64,000 bases of DNA. Origin: Diacronema lutheri (Eukaryota > Haptophyta > Pavlovophyceae > Pavlovales > Pavlovaceae). Location: the NCBI GenBank assembly GCA_019448385.1, contig JAGTXO010000004.1:1426001-1490000 (forward strand), read 5' to 3'. The position numbers and the translations under genes are program-made. Of this stretch, positions 10,279 through 19,346 are shown piece by piece. The notes beneath the pieces were generated by a model. The model was given only the letters and a program-made list of their open reading frames with translations. It had not been told where the DNA came from and did no database searches. How positions within the stretch are numbered: the first letter of the stretch is position 1; every line of letters starts with the position of its first letter.

Positions 10279-10764
10279 ATGGGCGTCGCGGCGCGCGGTG
10301 TGCGCGGCGTGTCCGCATCGTCGTTTGTCGGCTGGCGGCGCCTGCCGCCTGCTCGCCTGTCTTCGACGAGCACGCCTCCGGAGCGGAAGTCCGCGGAGCC
10401 CTACGCGCACATGCCCGCGGCGGACCGTCCCGACGAGGAGACGGTGAAACGCCTCGCCGAGCAGTCGCGCAATTCGGAGCGGCTTTGGAACTTCTTCGTC
10501 CCCGAGCGCAACATTGAGTGGCGCGGCGTCGTGGGCCTCGTCGCCCTCATCCTCGTGCTGCACACGTACAACTCGTACAACCGCCGCGAAAAGGTGGTCG
10601 ACTCGCTCCCGCCGGGCGCACAGGAGCAGCTGGCAAACGGCGCCTACCTGATGGTCGACGGGTCAATTCAGCAGATTGAGTTCACGCCGCAGCCGACGAC
10701 GGCGCCGACAAAGCCGGGGGAGAGCCCCATGATGCTCGACAAGTTCCTCGCCCGGTTCCGTTAG
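10279..10764 (+). CDS. Small single-pass membrane protein, organelle-type leader
   Basis: 161 residues, single exon. The first 45 residues are rich in Arg, Ala and Ser with no acidic residues (MGVAARGVRGVSASSF...RLSSTST), typical of a mitochondrial or plastid presequence. A charged segment (DEETVKRLAEQSRNSERLWNFF) precedes one transmembrane helix (about residues 80-95, GVVGLVALILVLHTYN). A soluble tail of about 65 residues ends in LDKFLARFR. I do not recognise the family; size and topology fit a small inner-membrane subunit. The stop lies 10 bp from the stop of the convergent MINDY gene. Confidence 0.75.
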   Translation: MGVAARGVRGVSASSFVGWRRLPPARLSSTSTPPERKSAEPYAHMPAADRPDEETVKRLAEQSRNSERLWNFFVPERNIEWRGVVGLVALILVLHTYNSYNRREKVVDSLPPGAQEQLANGAYLMVDGSIQQIEFTPQPTTAPTKPGESPMMLDKFLARFR

Positions 10765-10774
10765 CAGCCGCGAA

Positions 10775-12710
10775 TCACATGAGCTGACATCCGCCGCTTT
10801 TGCTGTCCCTCTCCGGCCTACGCCTAGGCGCCGCCTGGTTGGACGCCGAGCCCGCATGCCTGTCGTGCGCGCCGCCGGAGGCCCGGATCGGCTGCCAGTG
10901 CGCCGCGCTCGGCGTCGACTGGCGGCCGGGCCCGGAGGCCGCCGGCGCGACGGCCGCCGGCGGTGCTCGCGCGCGCGCCTGCTCCTCCTCCGCGCGCGCC
11001 GCGACGGCCCTGCGCTGCTGGCGCGCCTCAACCGCCGCCTCCTCGTCGAGCTGCGCCTGCAGCTGGAGCGCCATCGCAAGGTCGGCATCCATCTCGTGCG
11101 CGCGCGCGCCACCCGCGCCGCCGCCGCTGGCCACGGGCGTGGCGCCCACAGCGTGCGCGGCGGCGATCGGCGGCGGGGGCACGGACGCAGTCGTCGTCGC
11201 GCCGCCATCGATGCCGTACGCAGCGAGATGCGGTGCGTGCCTCGCGACAAAGTCGGCCGAGAGCAGGGCGGGCGTGTGCGGCGCCGGCGCGCGCGGCGTG
11301 GCCGGGCCGGCGACGGCGCACACCTCGTGGTCTTGTTGCCGCTCGCTAAACGTGCAGACGGCAAAGTCTGCGGTGCACAGCGTCGTGTCGCCGTCGACCT
11401 GGTCAAGCTTCTCCCACACCGCCTGCTCGTGCAGGTACCCCAAGTCGGTGATAAGCACGTACAGGTCACCGTCACGCTTGTAGAGCGTGGAGAAATGGTT
11501 GTTGCGGAAGAAGGCGCACAGCTCGTTGTCGCGCACGCTCGTATGCAGCTCGACGAGGCCAACGTGCGTGAGCTGCGTCGCGCTCGACGCGAGGAACTCC
11601 TGCGCGACCAGGCCCTCGCGCACGACGCGCTCGCGCTCCGCGTCGCTCCGCCCGTCACCGCCGCGCCCCGTTGCTCGCGCGGCGGGCGCTGCGGCCGTCG
11701 CAAGCGACGCGGCGGCCGGCGCGGCGGCCGGCGCGGCGGCCGGCGCGGTGACCGGCGCGGTGACCGGCGCGGCGGCCGGCGCGGCGGGCGTGTGCGGCGC
11801 GGTGGGTGGCACTGCTGCTGGCATCCGTGCCTGCTCGGGCGTGGCGGACGGCGCACCCACGTCGTATGGCGGCGGCAGGTCGACGGACGCCGCCGCCGGC
11901 GCGTGCGCTGCCTCCGAAGCGCCGTCGTGTGCTGACGTGGCCGCGCTCGGCGTGGCGTGGGCCAGGGGCGGCGCAGTGGCGTACGCGGGCGGCGGCGCGT
12001 CGTCGGGGATGATCGTGTTGCACTCGATCACCTTTTCAATCAGCTGGTTGTACGTGCAGCTGCCGATCACACGCGCGGCGTCTCGATCCTGCTTGTCGAC
12101 GACCCAGCCGTGCAGCATGCGCACGCGGCAGAGGTCAAACACAATGTGCTCGGCCGTGTACTCAAAGTCGGCGCAGCTGCGCGGCGGCAGGTGGTGGCGG
12201 CGGCGGGCGGGGGTGGGGTGAACGGGCGTACGGAGGCGTCCGCGTGCGCAGTGAGGCCCATGACGCGCGCAAAATCAGGCGGGCCTCGCGGCGCCGTCGA
12301 TCCTGCCGATACGGATGCGCGGCGGGCGGCGCGGCGCGGCACGGCGTGGCGCACCCTGAGAAGCGCACGTTGACGTCGAGGCCGCGCTCGAGGCTTGGGA
12401 ACAGGGCCATGCAATCGGTCAGGTTCTGCGCGTGGTTGGCAGCGACCTCCGCGCTGAAATCCGCCAAGTTGGCGCCCTGGTTGGACGTGAGCAGGTAATC
12501 GCCAACGAGCTCGACGAGCTCCTCGTAGCTCACCTGCGGCCGGTCGGGGTGCACGTCGATCGAGCCGCGCAGGAGGAGCACGTTTGCGATGGCCAAGAGC
12601 GGGCACGGCCCATTCTCATTCTGCGCGAGGATTGGTACGTTGCGCCCGCCAAAGCCGATCGCCTTGAGCCGGAAGAAGCTGTTGTCATCGCCAAAGCCGT
12701 CGTCCACCAT
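10775..12710 (-). CDS. MINDY-family deubiquitinase (FAM63-like)
   Basis: Two exons, 12710-12355 and 12176-10775, GT-AG intron of 178 nt; 585 residues. MINDY enzymes are cysteine proteases that trim Lys48-linked ubiquitin chains. The signature QNENGPCPLLAIAN is at residues 30-43 with catalytic Cys36 and the oxyanion Gln30. The block VFDLCRVRMLHGWVVD follows the intron, and FRNNHFSTLYK carries the catalytic His. An Ala/Pro-rich insert separates the two catalytic halves. Near the C-terminus DADLAMALQLQAQLDEE looks like a ubiquitin-interacting MIU/UIM helix. The last four residues, CQLM, fit a CaaX prenylation box. The gene is divergent (69 bp) from a secreted-protein gene. Confidence 0.92.
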
Positions 12711-12779
12711 CGGAGAAAGGGGGCAGCCAAGGGGACGAGGTGGGGAAGCGGCCGTCCGCGGCTTTCGAGCGAGCAAAGC

Positions 12780-13491
12780 ATGTGGGGCCTCGTCTTTCTT
12801 GCGGCGGTGGGCGCGCCGGCGCCCTACCCGCTGACCGGTTCGGCGTGCGACCTGCTCAGCCTCGACGAGAAGCTGTGCTCGTGCACCGACCTCGTCGACC
12901 ACAAGTTCATCGTCGACTGCGAGATCCCGATCAAGCTCGCCGCGCTCAACTTCACCGACAGCATAGGGATGAAGGTCCTCGGCGACCCGTGCACGGATCC
13001 CGCGACGATCTCAATCGGTGCGCGCGGCGCGCGGCGCAGGTTAGCCGACGCATTCGCACGGGCATGCCACGCCAGGCGCGCGCGCGCGCACGGAGCCCGC
13101 GCTCACCACACCGTCCCGCGCAACCCTGTCGTCCGCACGTCGGTCGCTGCGTGCCCGCGCTCCGCCGTACCCCTCAGACGTGGTGGAGAAGAACTTTGCG
13201 ATCGACATGCCGGTGCAGCGGATCACGTGCGGCTCGTCGCTGCTCGTGCCCATTCCCGGCCTCGTCTTCAACATCCCCGACGTGGGTCAGCTCTCCGTCG
13301 ACGTCGACGTCGAATTTGATGGGACGATTGATAAGCTCCGCATCGAGGCGGGCGTCAACGCGTGTGTGAAGGCGGGCGGGGAGACCATGTGCGGCGAGGA
13401 CATCCCGTGGCTGCAGAACTTGCTTCCCATTTGGATCATCGACGGCACCTGGCACTTTGCCAGCGTGTGCAACAGTCTGGCGTCCCCGTGA
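12780..13491 (+). CDS. Secreted cysteine-containing protein
   Basis: Two exons, 12780-13017 and 13178-13491, GT-AG intron of 160 nt; 183 residues. The first 15-18 residues (MWGLVFLAAVGAPAPY) form a signal peptide. The mature part has about ten cysteines, early ones clustered (CDLLSLDEKLCSC), and alternating hydrophobic strands with repeated Val-Asp (LSVDVDVEFDG), suggesting a disulfide-bonded beta-rich fold. It ends in WHFASVCNSLASP. No transmembrane helix or anchor signal is seen, so it is probably secreted or retained in the endomembrane system. I do not recognise the family. Confidence 0.75.
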
Positions 13492-13806
13492 GGTGCCTTG
13501 GCTCGTGTCGCGCTCTGCGGACCGCTCTCGACAGCCTTGGTGCTGGCGCCTCGGCTCACGCCGTCAGCGGCGAAGCGTTGCTCCGGCGCACGGACGAGCA
13601 CTGCTCTTCGAGCAGCGCTCGTGCCTTGTCCACTCAACTGTTCGCGCTGGCGCTCCAGCGCCGTCACTCGCAGTTGGGCACATTTGCAGCCTGCTCAAGT
13701 GGTCACCCAGCCTCCGGGTGTCATGAAGAAGCTCCACAGTCAGATGTCTTCCTCCTCCCCGCCCCCTTCATGTCAGGCCTCATGACGTGTCAAATCGTGC
13801 GTCACG
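13492..13806. other. Convergent intergenic region
   Basis: This 315-bp gap lies between the stops of two convergent genes. It is slightly lower in GC than coding sequence. A short direct repeat (gtcaggcctc) occurs twice near 13770 and 13805, the second overlapping the 3' end of the neighbouring gene. No gene or structured RNA is seen; it presumably holds both 3' ends. Confidence 0.5.
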
Positions 13807-15826
13807 TCAGGCCTCGTCCAGGAGCACGCGCTCGTAGTCCTCGATGGCCGCTTTGACCGCCGCCGCCTGCTCGGCGACGGCCGCCGCGCGCAACGTCTCC
13901 ACCGCGCGCGCGTGCTGCGCACGCGCTTCCTCCAACGCGCTCGCACGCTCGCGCGCTGCCGCCTGCCGGCTCTCGTCCAGCTCGCGCTCAAAGTTGCTCC
14001 GCGCGGCCGCGGTCGCCTCGCGCCGTGCGGCTTCGACGGCGATGGCGCGCTCCTCCGACGCGTGCGCGAGCGCGGCGGCGCGCGCGCGGTCGACGGCCGC
14101 CTGCGTTTCGCGCTGCCATTCGAGCTGCGACTGGTCGGCCTGCGCGTCGCCGATGCGCCGCGCCGGGCGCGCGGCGCGCGCTGGACGTGAGTGCGCATGG
14201 CGCACGGCGCGGCGCATCGGCGACGCGCAACTGCCGCGCAACTGCCGCGCAGCTGTGCACCTTGAGCGCGGCCGTTTGCTCGGCCTGCGCAAGCTGCAGC
14301 GCGAGCTGCGCGCGCGAGGACTCGGCCTCGAGCTGGACGCGTGCAGCCTCTGCGGCGAGCTGCGCCCGCTGCTCGTGCTCCCGGTCGCGCGCCAGCCGCG
14401 CGTGCTGCGCGGCCAGCGCGGCGTCGCGCGCCTCGTCCGCCTGCGCGGCCGCCTGCGCGAGCGCCCTCGTGACGGCGAGCTCTCGCGCGCGGAACGCAGC
14501 GACGGCCGCGGCCTTGAGCGCCCTTTCACGCTCCTCCTTGTGCTGCGCGCGCTCGCGCGCGAGCTCGACCTCGTAGTGGCGGCGCGCGGTGACGGTCGCC
14601 TCGCCGGCGGCGCGCTCCTTGGCACGCTGCGCTTTGGCGGCCGCCGCCTCGCGCTCCGCCGCCCAGCGCGTAGCCGCTTCATCGCGCGCGGCGCCGAGCG
14701 CACGCAGAGCCTCCGCCGTTTCGCCTTCGGCCGCTCTCAGCGCGGCCTGAGCCGCGCGCTCCGCCGCCGCCTCGGCCGCGCGGCCCAGCTCGGCGCGCAG
14801 CGCGTCGGTGCGCGCGAGATGCTCGCCCGCCTGCGCAGCGAGCGCGGTCTGCAGCTCGCGCTCGGCCGCCGCGCGCGCGGCGACGAGCTCGGCGCTATGC
14901 TGCTCGCGCTCTGTGGCAAGCGCGTCGCTCACCGCGCGCTCGCGCTCGGCCGCGGCGCCGCGCAGCGCGCGCTTGACGGCGCGTTCGACTTCCTTGCGCG
15001 CCGCGGCGGCGCGCGCCTCGGCGTCCGGCGCGGCGTCCGCGCCGGCTTGCGCATCCGTGCGCGCACCGAAGTCCGGAGGCTTGATCGCCGCGGCGATAAG
15101 TCGCTCGTCAACAGAGCGCGCGTCGAGCGGCGGCGCGCGGCGCGTGGGCCCAGCCGAATCGGCCGAGGCAGTCGGCGCGTGCGTCGCGCGCCTAGCCGGC
15201 GTCGCGAACTCGCCGCAGGCGCCCTCCTCGGCCCCGTTGCCACCGCCGTCTCGCGCGTTGGACGCAAGCGAGTCGGTGGGCACGCGCGGCGGCTCGCTGT
15301 CGGCGGATGCCGACGAGGGCGCGCCAAAGAGGAGGGCGTACAGGTCCTCTTGCGAGCCGCTCAGCGCTATCTGCTCGCCTGCCGGCGTGCCCGCGACCGT
15401 CGGCGCACGCGCCGCGCGCGGCCGCGCTCGGCCCGCGGACGACGAGCGGACGACCGAGGCGCACAGCGACGCCGAGGACCTGCGCGGCGGCGGGGCGGGA
15501 GGAGCAGGCGGGGGAGGCAAACGCACATGCACGAGCGTCGGCCTCAGCGCGCTCGTCACGTTGCGCGTGCGCGCGGTTGGGCTCAAGGCCCTCGCGCGCA
15601 GACCTCGGCCAGCCAGCGGAGAGAGCGCTCGGGTGCACGCTTGCCGTCTGCGCGGTGGTCACGGAGGCGGAGGACCCCTGCGCGGCGCGGCGCGGGCCGA
15701 GGTGCGTGCAGCGTCAAACGCGCAATCGCGGCGGCGGAGGCGAGGCTTGACGGCGCGTGCCTGCGAGTCCCACGCCTGCTGCTCGCGCCGTCCGCGCGTC
15801 CCCGGGGCCAAAGCGGCGCGCATCAT
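13807..15826 (-). CDS. Ala/Arg/Glu-rich coiled-coil protein
   Basis: Three exons are proposed: 15826-15663, 15479-14261 and 14139-13807, about 571 residues. The intron after exon 2 (14140-14260) is a clean GT-AG in phase 0 giving AALK-ADQSQLEW. The first intron (15480-15662) is less certain. The first 200 residues are Ser/Pro/Arg-rich with a motif EDLYALLFGAP. The rest is a nearly continuous coiled coil (AAERERAVSDALATEREQHS, RERASALEEARAQ) ending IEDYERVLLDEA. No catalytic motif is seen. The proposed start is 39 bp from the divergent mnmE start. Confidence 0.65.
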
Positions 15827-15865
15827 TTTTGAACAGCACGAGCGCGCCTTTTGTGACCGGCCACG

Positions 15866-17704
15866 ATGCCGGTCGCGCACCAGATGGTGCGGCTCACGGC
15901 CTTCTGTTGGACGGTGCAGCGGCTGGCGGGGTGGAGCGGCGGCGCCGCGCACCGCGCGGTTGTGGCGGCGCCGCGCTGGCCAGCCCGGCGCATCTTTGTC
16001 ACCGCCGCGCCGAGCGTCGGCCCGCCGGCGTCCGGCTCGGGCGCCGGCGTGAGCGAGCCGCTCTCCGGTCCGGAGGCGCGCGACACGATCTTCGCCGTCT
16101 CGTCGGGCGCGGGGGTGCGCGCGGGCGTGGCGGTGATCCGGATCTCGGGCGCAGGCGCGCGTATCGCCCTCCAGACGATGATCGCGCGCGGCCGCCTCGA
16201 CCCGTCGCTCGCGTGGCTCGCGCCGCGGATGGCGACGCTCGCGAAGCTTCTCGCGCCTGGCTCGGACGAGCGGCTTGACTCGGCGCTCGTCTTGTGGTTC
16301 CCCGCGCCGCGTTCGTTCACCGGCGAAGACGTGGCCGAGCTGCACGTCCACGGCGGCCGCGCCGTCGTCGCCGCTGTCCTCGCCGCGCTCGGCGCGCTGC
16401 CAGGCCACCGGCTGGCCGAGCGCGGCGAGTTCACGCGGCGCGCGTTTGGCAATGGTCGAATGGACTTGACGGAGGTGGAGGGGCTGTCGGATCTGCTCGC
16501 GGCGAACACGGACGCGCAGCGCCGTCAGGCGCTCGCACAAATGGGCGGCGCCGCGCGCGCGCGCTTCGACGGCTGGCGCGCGCAGATCCTCGACTGCTTG
16601 GCGCACACCGAGGCCGTGATCGACTTCGGCGAGGACGCCGACGACCTCGGCTCGGACGTGCTGCGCGTGGTAAGCCCGCGCGTCGCCGAGCTAGCGGCGC
16701 AGATGACGCGCGCGCTCGCCGACGCGCGCCGCGGCGAGCTCCTCCGCGACGGACCGCGCGTCGTCATCGTCGGAGCGCCCAACGCGGGCAAGGTGCGCGG
16801 CACGCGGCGCGGGCGCGCGCATGCGCGGGCGCCGCGCGCGCGACACGCCCGCGCTCGGCGCGCGCGCCGCGCGCGCCTCAGCCGAGCCGCGCGCGCCGCC
16901 GCGCGCGCCCGCGCCCCGCCACGCCAGTCGAGCCTGCTCAACCGCCTTGCGCAGCGTCCTGCCGCGATCGTGACGCCCATAGCGGGCACGACGCGCGACG
17001 TGCTCGAGCTCGAGCTGCAGCTCGGCGGCTTCCCGCTGCGGCTGTGCGACACGGCGGGGCTCAGGCCGAGGGACGAGGCGGATGAGATCGAGGTGGAAGG
17101 CATGCGCCGTGCGCGCGCCCTCCTCGCCGACGCACCGATGCGGCTGGTCGTCGCCGACGTGTCCGCGGGCGTGCCGCCGTCGCGCGAAGAGCTCGCGGCC
17201 TTGCTGCGCGGCGAGGAGGGCGCCGACGCGGCCGGCGAGGCGAGCGGCGCGGCGCTCGGCGATGGCGACGAAGGCGCGAACGCGGCCGCGCTCGACCTCG
17301 ACGACTCGTCCCTCCTCGTCGTGCTGAACAAGGTGGACGCGCTGCCCGCCAACCGCGCGCCGCTGTCGGTGCATGGCATCGCGCCCTCGTGCCAATTCTG
17401 CATCTCGTGCGAGACGGGCGAGGGGATGGATGCACTGCTCGACGCGCTCGAGGCGCGCGTGCGCGCGCTGCTCGAGGGCGAGGGCGGCGGCGAGACCGCG
17501 ATCGTCACGCGCGCGAGGCACCGCGAGCACCTCGAGCAGGCGGTGGGCGCGCTCGAGCGCTTTGCGCGGCTGGATGGGCTGATGGTCGACCTGGCGGCCG
17601 AGGAGCTGCGCATTGCCGCGAGCGAAGTGGGCAAGGTCACGGGGACGATACGCGTGGAGGAGATGCTCGACATCATCTTCCGTGACTTTTGCATCGGCAA
17701 GTAG
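15866..17704 (+). CDS. mnmE: tRNA modification GTPase MnmE (TrmE/MSS1), organellar
   Basis: Two exons, 15866-16792 and 16928-17704; 567 residues. MnmE, with MnmG, adds the carboxymethylaminomethyl-type group to wobble uridine 34 of certain tRNAs. The N-terminal folate-binding domain is visible (DTIFAVSSGAG, AVIRISG, PRSFTGEDVAELHVHGG, GEFTRRAFGNGRMDLTEVEGLSDL). The G domain has GAPNAGKSSLLN, TPIAGTTRD, DTAG and NKVD. The C-terminal CIGK motif with its modification-critical Cys is intact. About 60 extra N-terminal residues, basic and Ala-rich, look like a mitochondrial or plastid presequence. The single intron lies exactly between Lys and Ser of the P-loop; at 135 nt and stop-free, its retention would keep the frame. 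An acidic insertion lies before the NKVD motif. Confidence 0.95.
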   Translation: MPVAHQMVRLTAFCWTVQRLAGWSGGAAHRAVVAAPRWPARRIFVTAAPSVGPPASGSGAGVSEPLSGPEARDTIFAVSSGAGVRAGVAVIRISGAGARIALQTMIARGRLDPSLAWLAPRMATLAKLLAPGSDERLDSALVLWFPAPRSFTGEDVAELHVHGGRAVVAAVLAALGALPGHRLAERGEFTRRAFGNGRMDLTEVEGLSDLLAANTDAQRRQALAQMGGAARARFDGWRAQILDCLAHTEAVIDFGEDADDLGSDVLRVVSPRVAELAAQMTRALADARRGELLRDGPRVVIVGAPNAGKVRGTRRGRAHARAPRARHARARRARRARLSRAARAAARARAPPRQSSLLNRLAQRPAAIVTPIAGTTRDVLELELQLGGFPLRLCDTAGLRPRDEADEIEVEGMRRARALLADAPMRLVVADVSAGVPPSREELAALLRGEEGADAAGEASGAALGDGDEGANAAALDLDDSSLLVVLNKVDALPANRAPLSVHGIAPSCQFCISCETGEGMDALLDALEARVRALLEGEGGGETAIVTRARHREHLEQAVGALERFARLDGLMVDLAAEELRIAASEVGKVTGTIRVEEMLDIIFRDFCIGK

Positions 17705-17772
17705 CACCGTTGGAGATTGAGCGCTGATCTATGACCCCGTGCGGCGGGTTGAGTGCTTTCCGAGTGATCGTT

Positions 17773-19209
17773 TCAGCACAACGCCTTCCACTCGTCCGGG
17801 TGCAGCTCGCACAGCACCGCCTGCAGCGGCGAGGCGACCGCCGCGAAGAGCCCAAAGGCGAGCATCAGCATTGCGGGGCCAATGTCGCGCGCCGAGCGCA
17901 GCAAGCGGCCCTTGTTGCGCCAGAGCAGCGGCGAGAAGCCCCGCTTGTTGGACGCAATGTATGCCGCGGGCGGCAGCACGAAGGCGAGCATGACCGCCGC
18001 GAAACCGCCGGTGAACGACATCACAAACGCCAGCTTCACGCGCGAGAGCGCGATGGCGAGGATGGCGAAGAAAAGCACCGAGGTGAGCGTCGCGTGCTTC
18101 GCCGCCGAGTTGTGCTGCACGCTCGTGTAGTTCGGCGCGCTCCGGAAGAGCAGCTCGTTGGCCACGTGCCGCACGACGAAGAAGGCGCAGGGGAAGGTGA
18201 GCAGCATCGCGAGGGCGTACGCGGCGCGTATGGGCAGGATGCCGGGCGTGTCATCGGCGTAGTCGTTGAGGATGTTGTCCGAGATGTTGCCGCGGAAGGT
18301 GAGGTACCCGCAGCTCGCGAAGACGCCGCACGTGAAGAGCGCGAGGGCGAGCCCGATACTGCTCAGCGTGGACCAGCGGCGTGGCGAGGGCTCGGCGATG
18401 GTGTTGTAGAGCAAGAAGGCGGTGTCGTTGTTGACAAAGGCGAAAGAGATCGTGCCAAACGTCGCTAGCGCCTCGCCGCCAAACGCGCGCAGCGGCGCGC
18501 CCGCGTCGGCGCCCGCGGCCGCGCCGCCCATCGCAAAGAGCTGCGCGACAACAAACGCGGTCAGCACGAGCACGAGGCAGACGGAGAGCGAGGACCAGCT
18601 CTCAAGCGCGCTCAAGTCGCGGTGCATCACGAGCGCGAGCAGAGGCACCGCGCTCGCGCACAGAACGAGCTCGCGCGCGGCGCCGTGCTCGTCGCCGAGT
18701 ACGGGCAGCACGTGCACGGCCGTGCGCGTCGCCGCGTCCGCGTAGATGATGAGGAAGGAGACGCTCGCGCCGAGGTCGAAGAGGCAGAGAGAGGAGGTGG
18801 CGAGGTAGAAGCCCGGTCGCCCGAGTGAACGCTGGCACATGTGCTCGTACGTCGAGACCTGCAGCTGCAGGCCGGCGCGGACCATCAGCTTGAGCGAGTA
18901 GTACGTCATAAGCGCCGCGCCGCACATCTGGCCAAGCGCGCACCAGAAGCCGGCGCGGTGCAGCGCGTACGGCAGGCCGACGATCCCCGCGCCGACGATC
19001 GTGTTCGTAAAGTTGCCCACCACGCGCCAGATCGGCGAGCCTGGCGGCGAGAGCCCCATCAGGCCCTCGAGTACGAGCTCCGACTCGGCGGCGACGAGCG
19101 GCATCGCGCCGTACAGGCCGCCGTCGTCGCTCGGCGCATACTCGAACGGCGGCGGCGTGGCGCCCATCTCGTCATAATCACTCGAGCCGCTGCTCGGCTG
19201 GCGCTGCAT
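17773..19209 (-). CDS. Amino-acid transporter, AAAP/SLC38 type
   Basis: 478 residues, single exon, ATG at 19209. A cytosolic N-terminus of about 70 residues precedes some 11 hydrophobic helices. The first helix has the family signature SPIWRVVGNFTNTIVGAGIV followed by GLPYALHRAGF. Other landmarks are the long GYLTFRGN-type segment with an extracellular loop (NISDNILNDYADD) and a final helix before HPDEWKALC. Members of this family move neutral or cationic amino acids, usually with sodium or protons, across plasma, vacuolar or endosomal membranes. Substrate cannot be read from sequence. It converges on mnmE (68 bp) and diverges from the WD40 gene (137 bp). Confidence 0.9.
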   Translation of the reverse strand: MQRQPSSGSSDYDEMGATPPPFEYAPSDDGGLYGAMPLVAAESELVLEGLMGLSPPGSPIWRVVGNFTNTIVGAGIVGLPYALHRAGFWCALGQMCGAALMTYYSLKLMVRAGLQLQVSTYEHMCQRSLGRPGFYLATSSLCLFDLGASVSFLIIYADAATRTAVHVLPVLGDEHGAARELVLCASAVPLLALVMHRDLSALESWSSLSVCLVLVLTAFVVAQLFAMGGAAAGADAGAPLRAFGGEALATFGTISFAFVNNDTAFLLYNTIAEPSPRRWSTLSSIGLALALFTCGVFASCGYLTFRGNISDNILNDYADDTPGILPIRAAYALAMLLTFPCAFFVVRHVANELLFRSAPNYTSVQHNSAAKHATLTSVLFFAILAIALSRVKLAFVMSFTGGFAAVMLAFVLPPAAYIASNKRGFSPLLWRNKGRLLRSARDIGPAMLMLAFGLFAAVASPLQAVLCELHPDEWKALC

Positions 19210-19346
19210 CGCACCGCCGCCCTTGGCCGTCCGCCGCGTGAGCGATGCCTCACGAGACGCGTGAGCGATAGCCTCCGCCCTTGTTGTCCGTTCCGTTTTA
19301 GGTTTTGGCGAGCGCGATGGCGCTCGTCGCCGCGGCGCAGTAGGTG

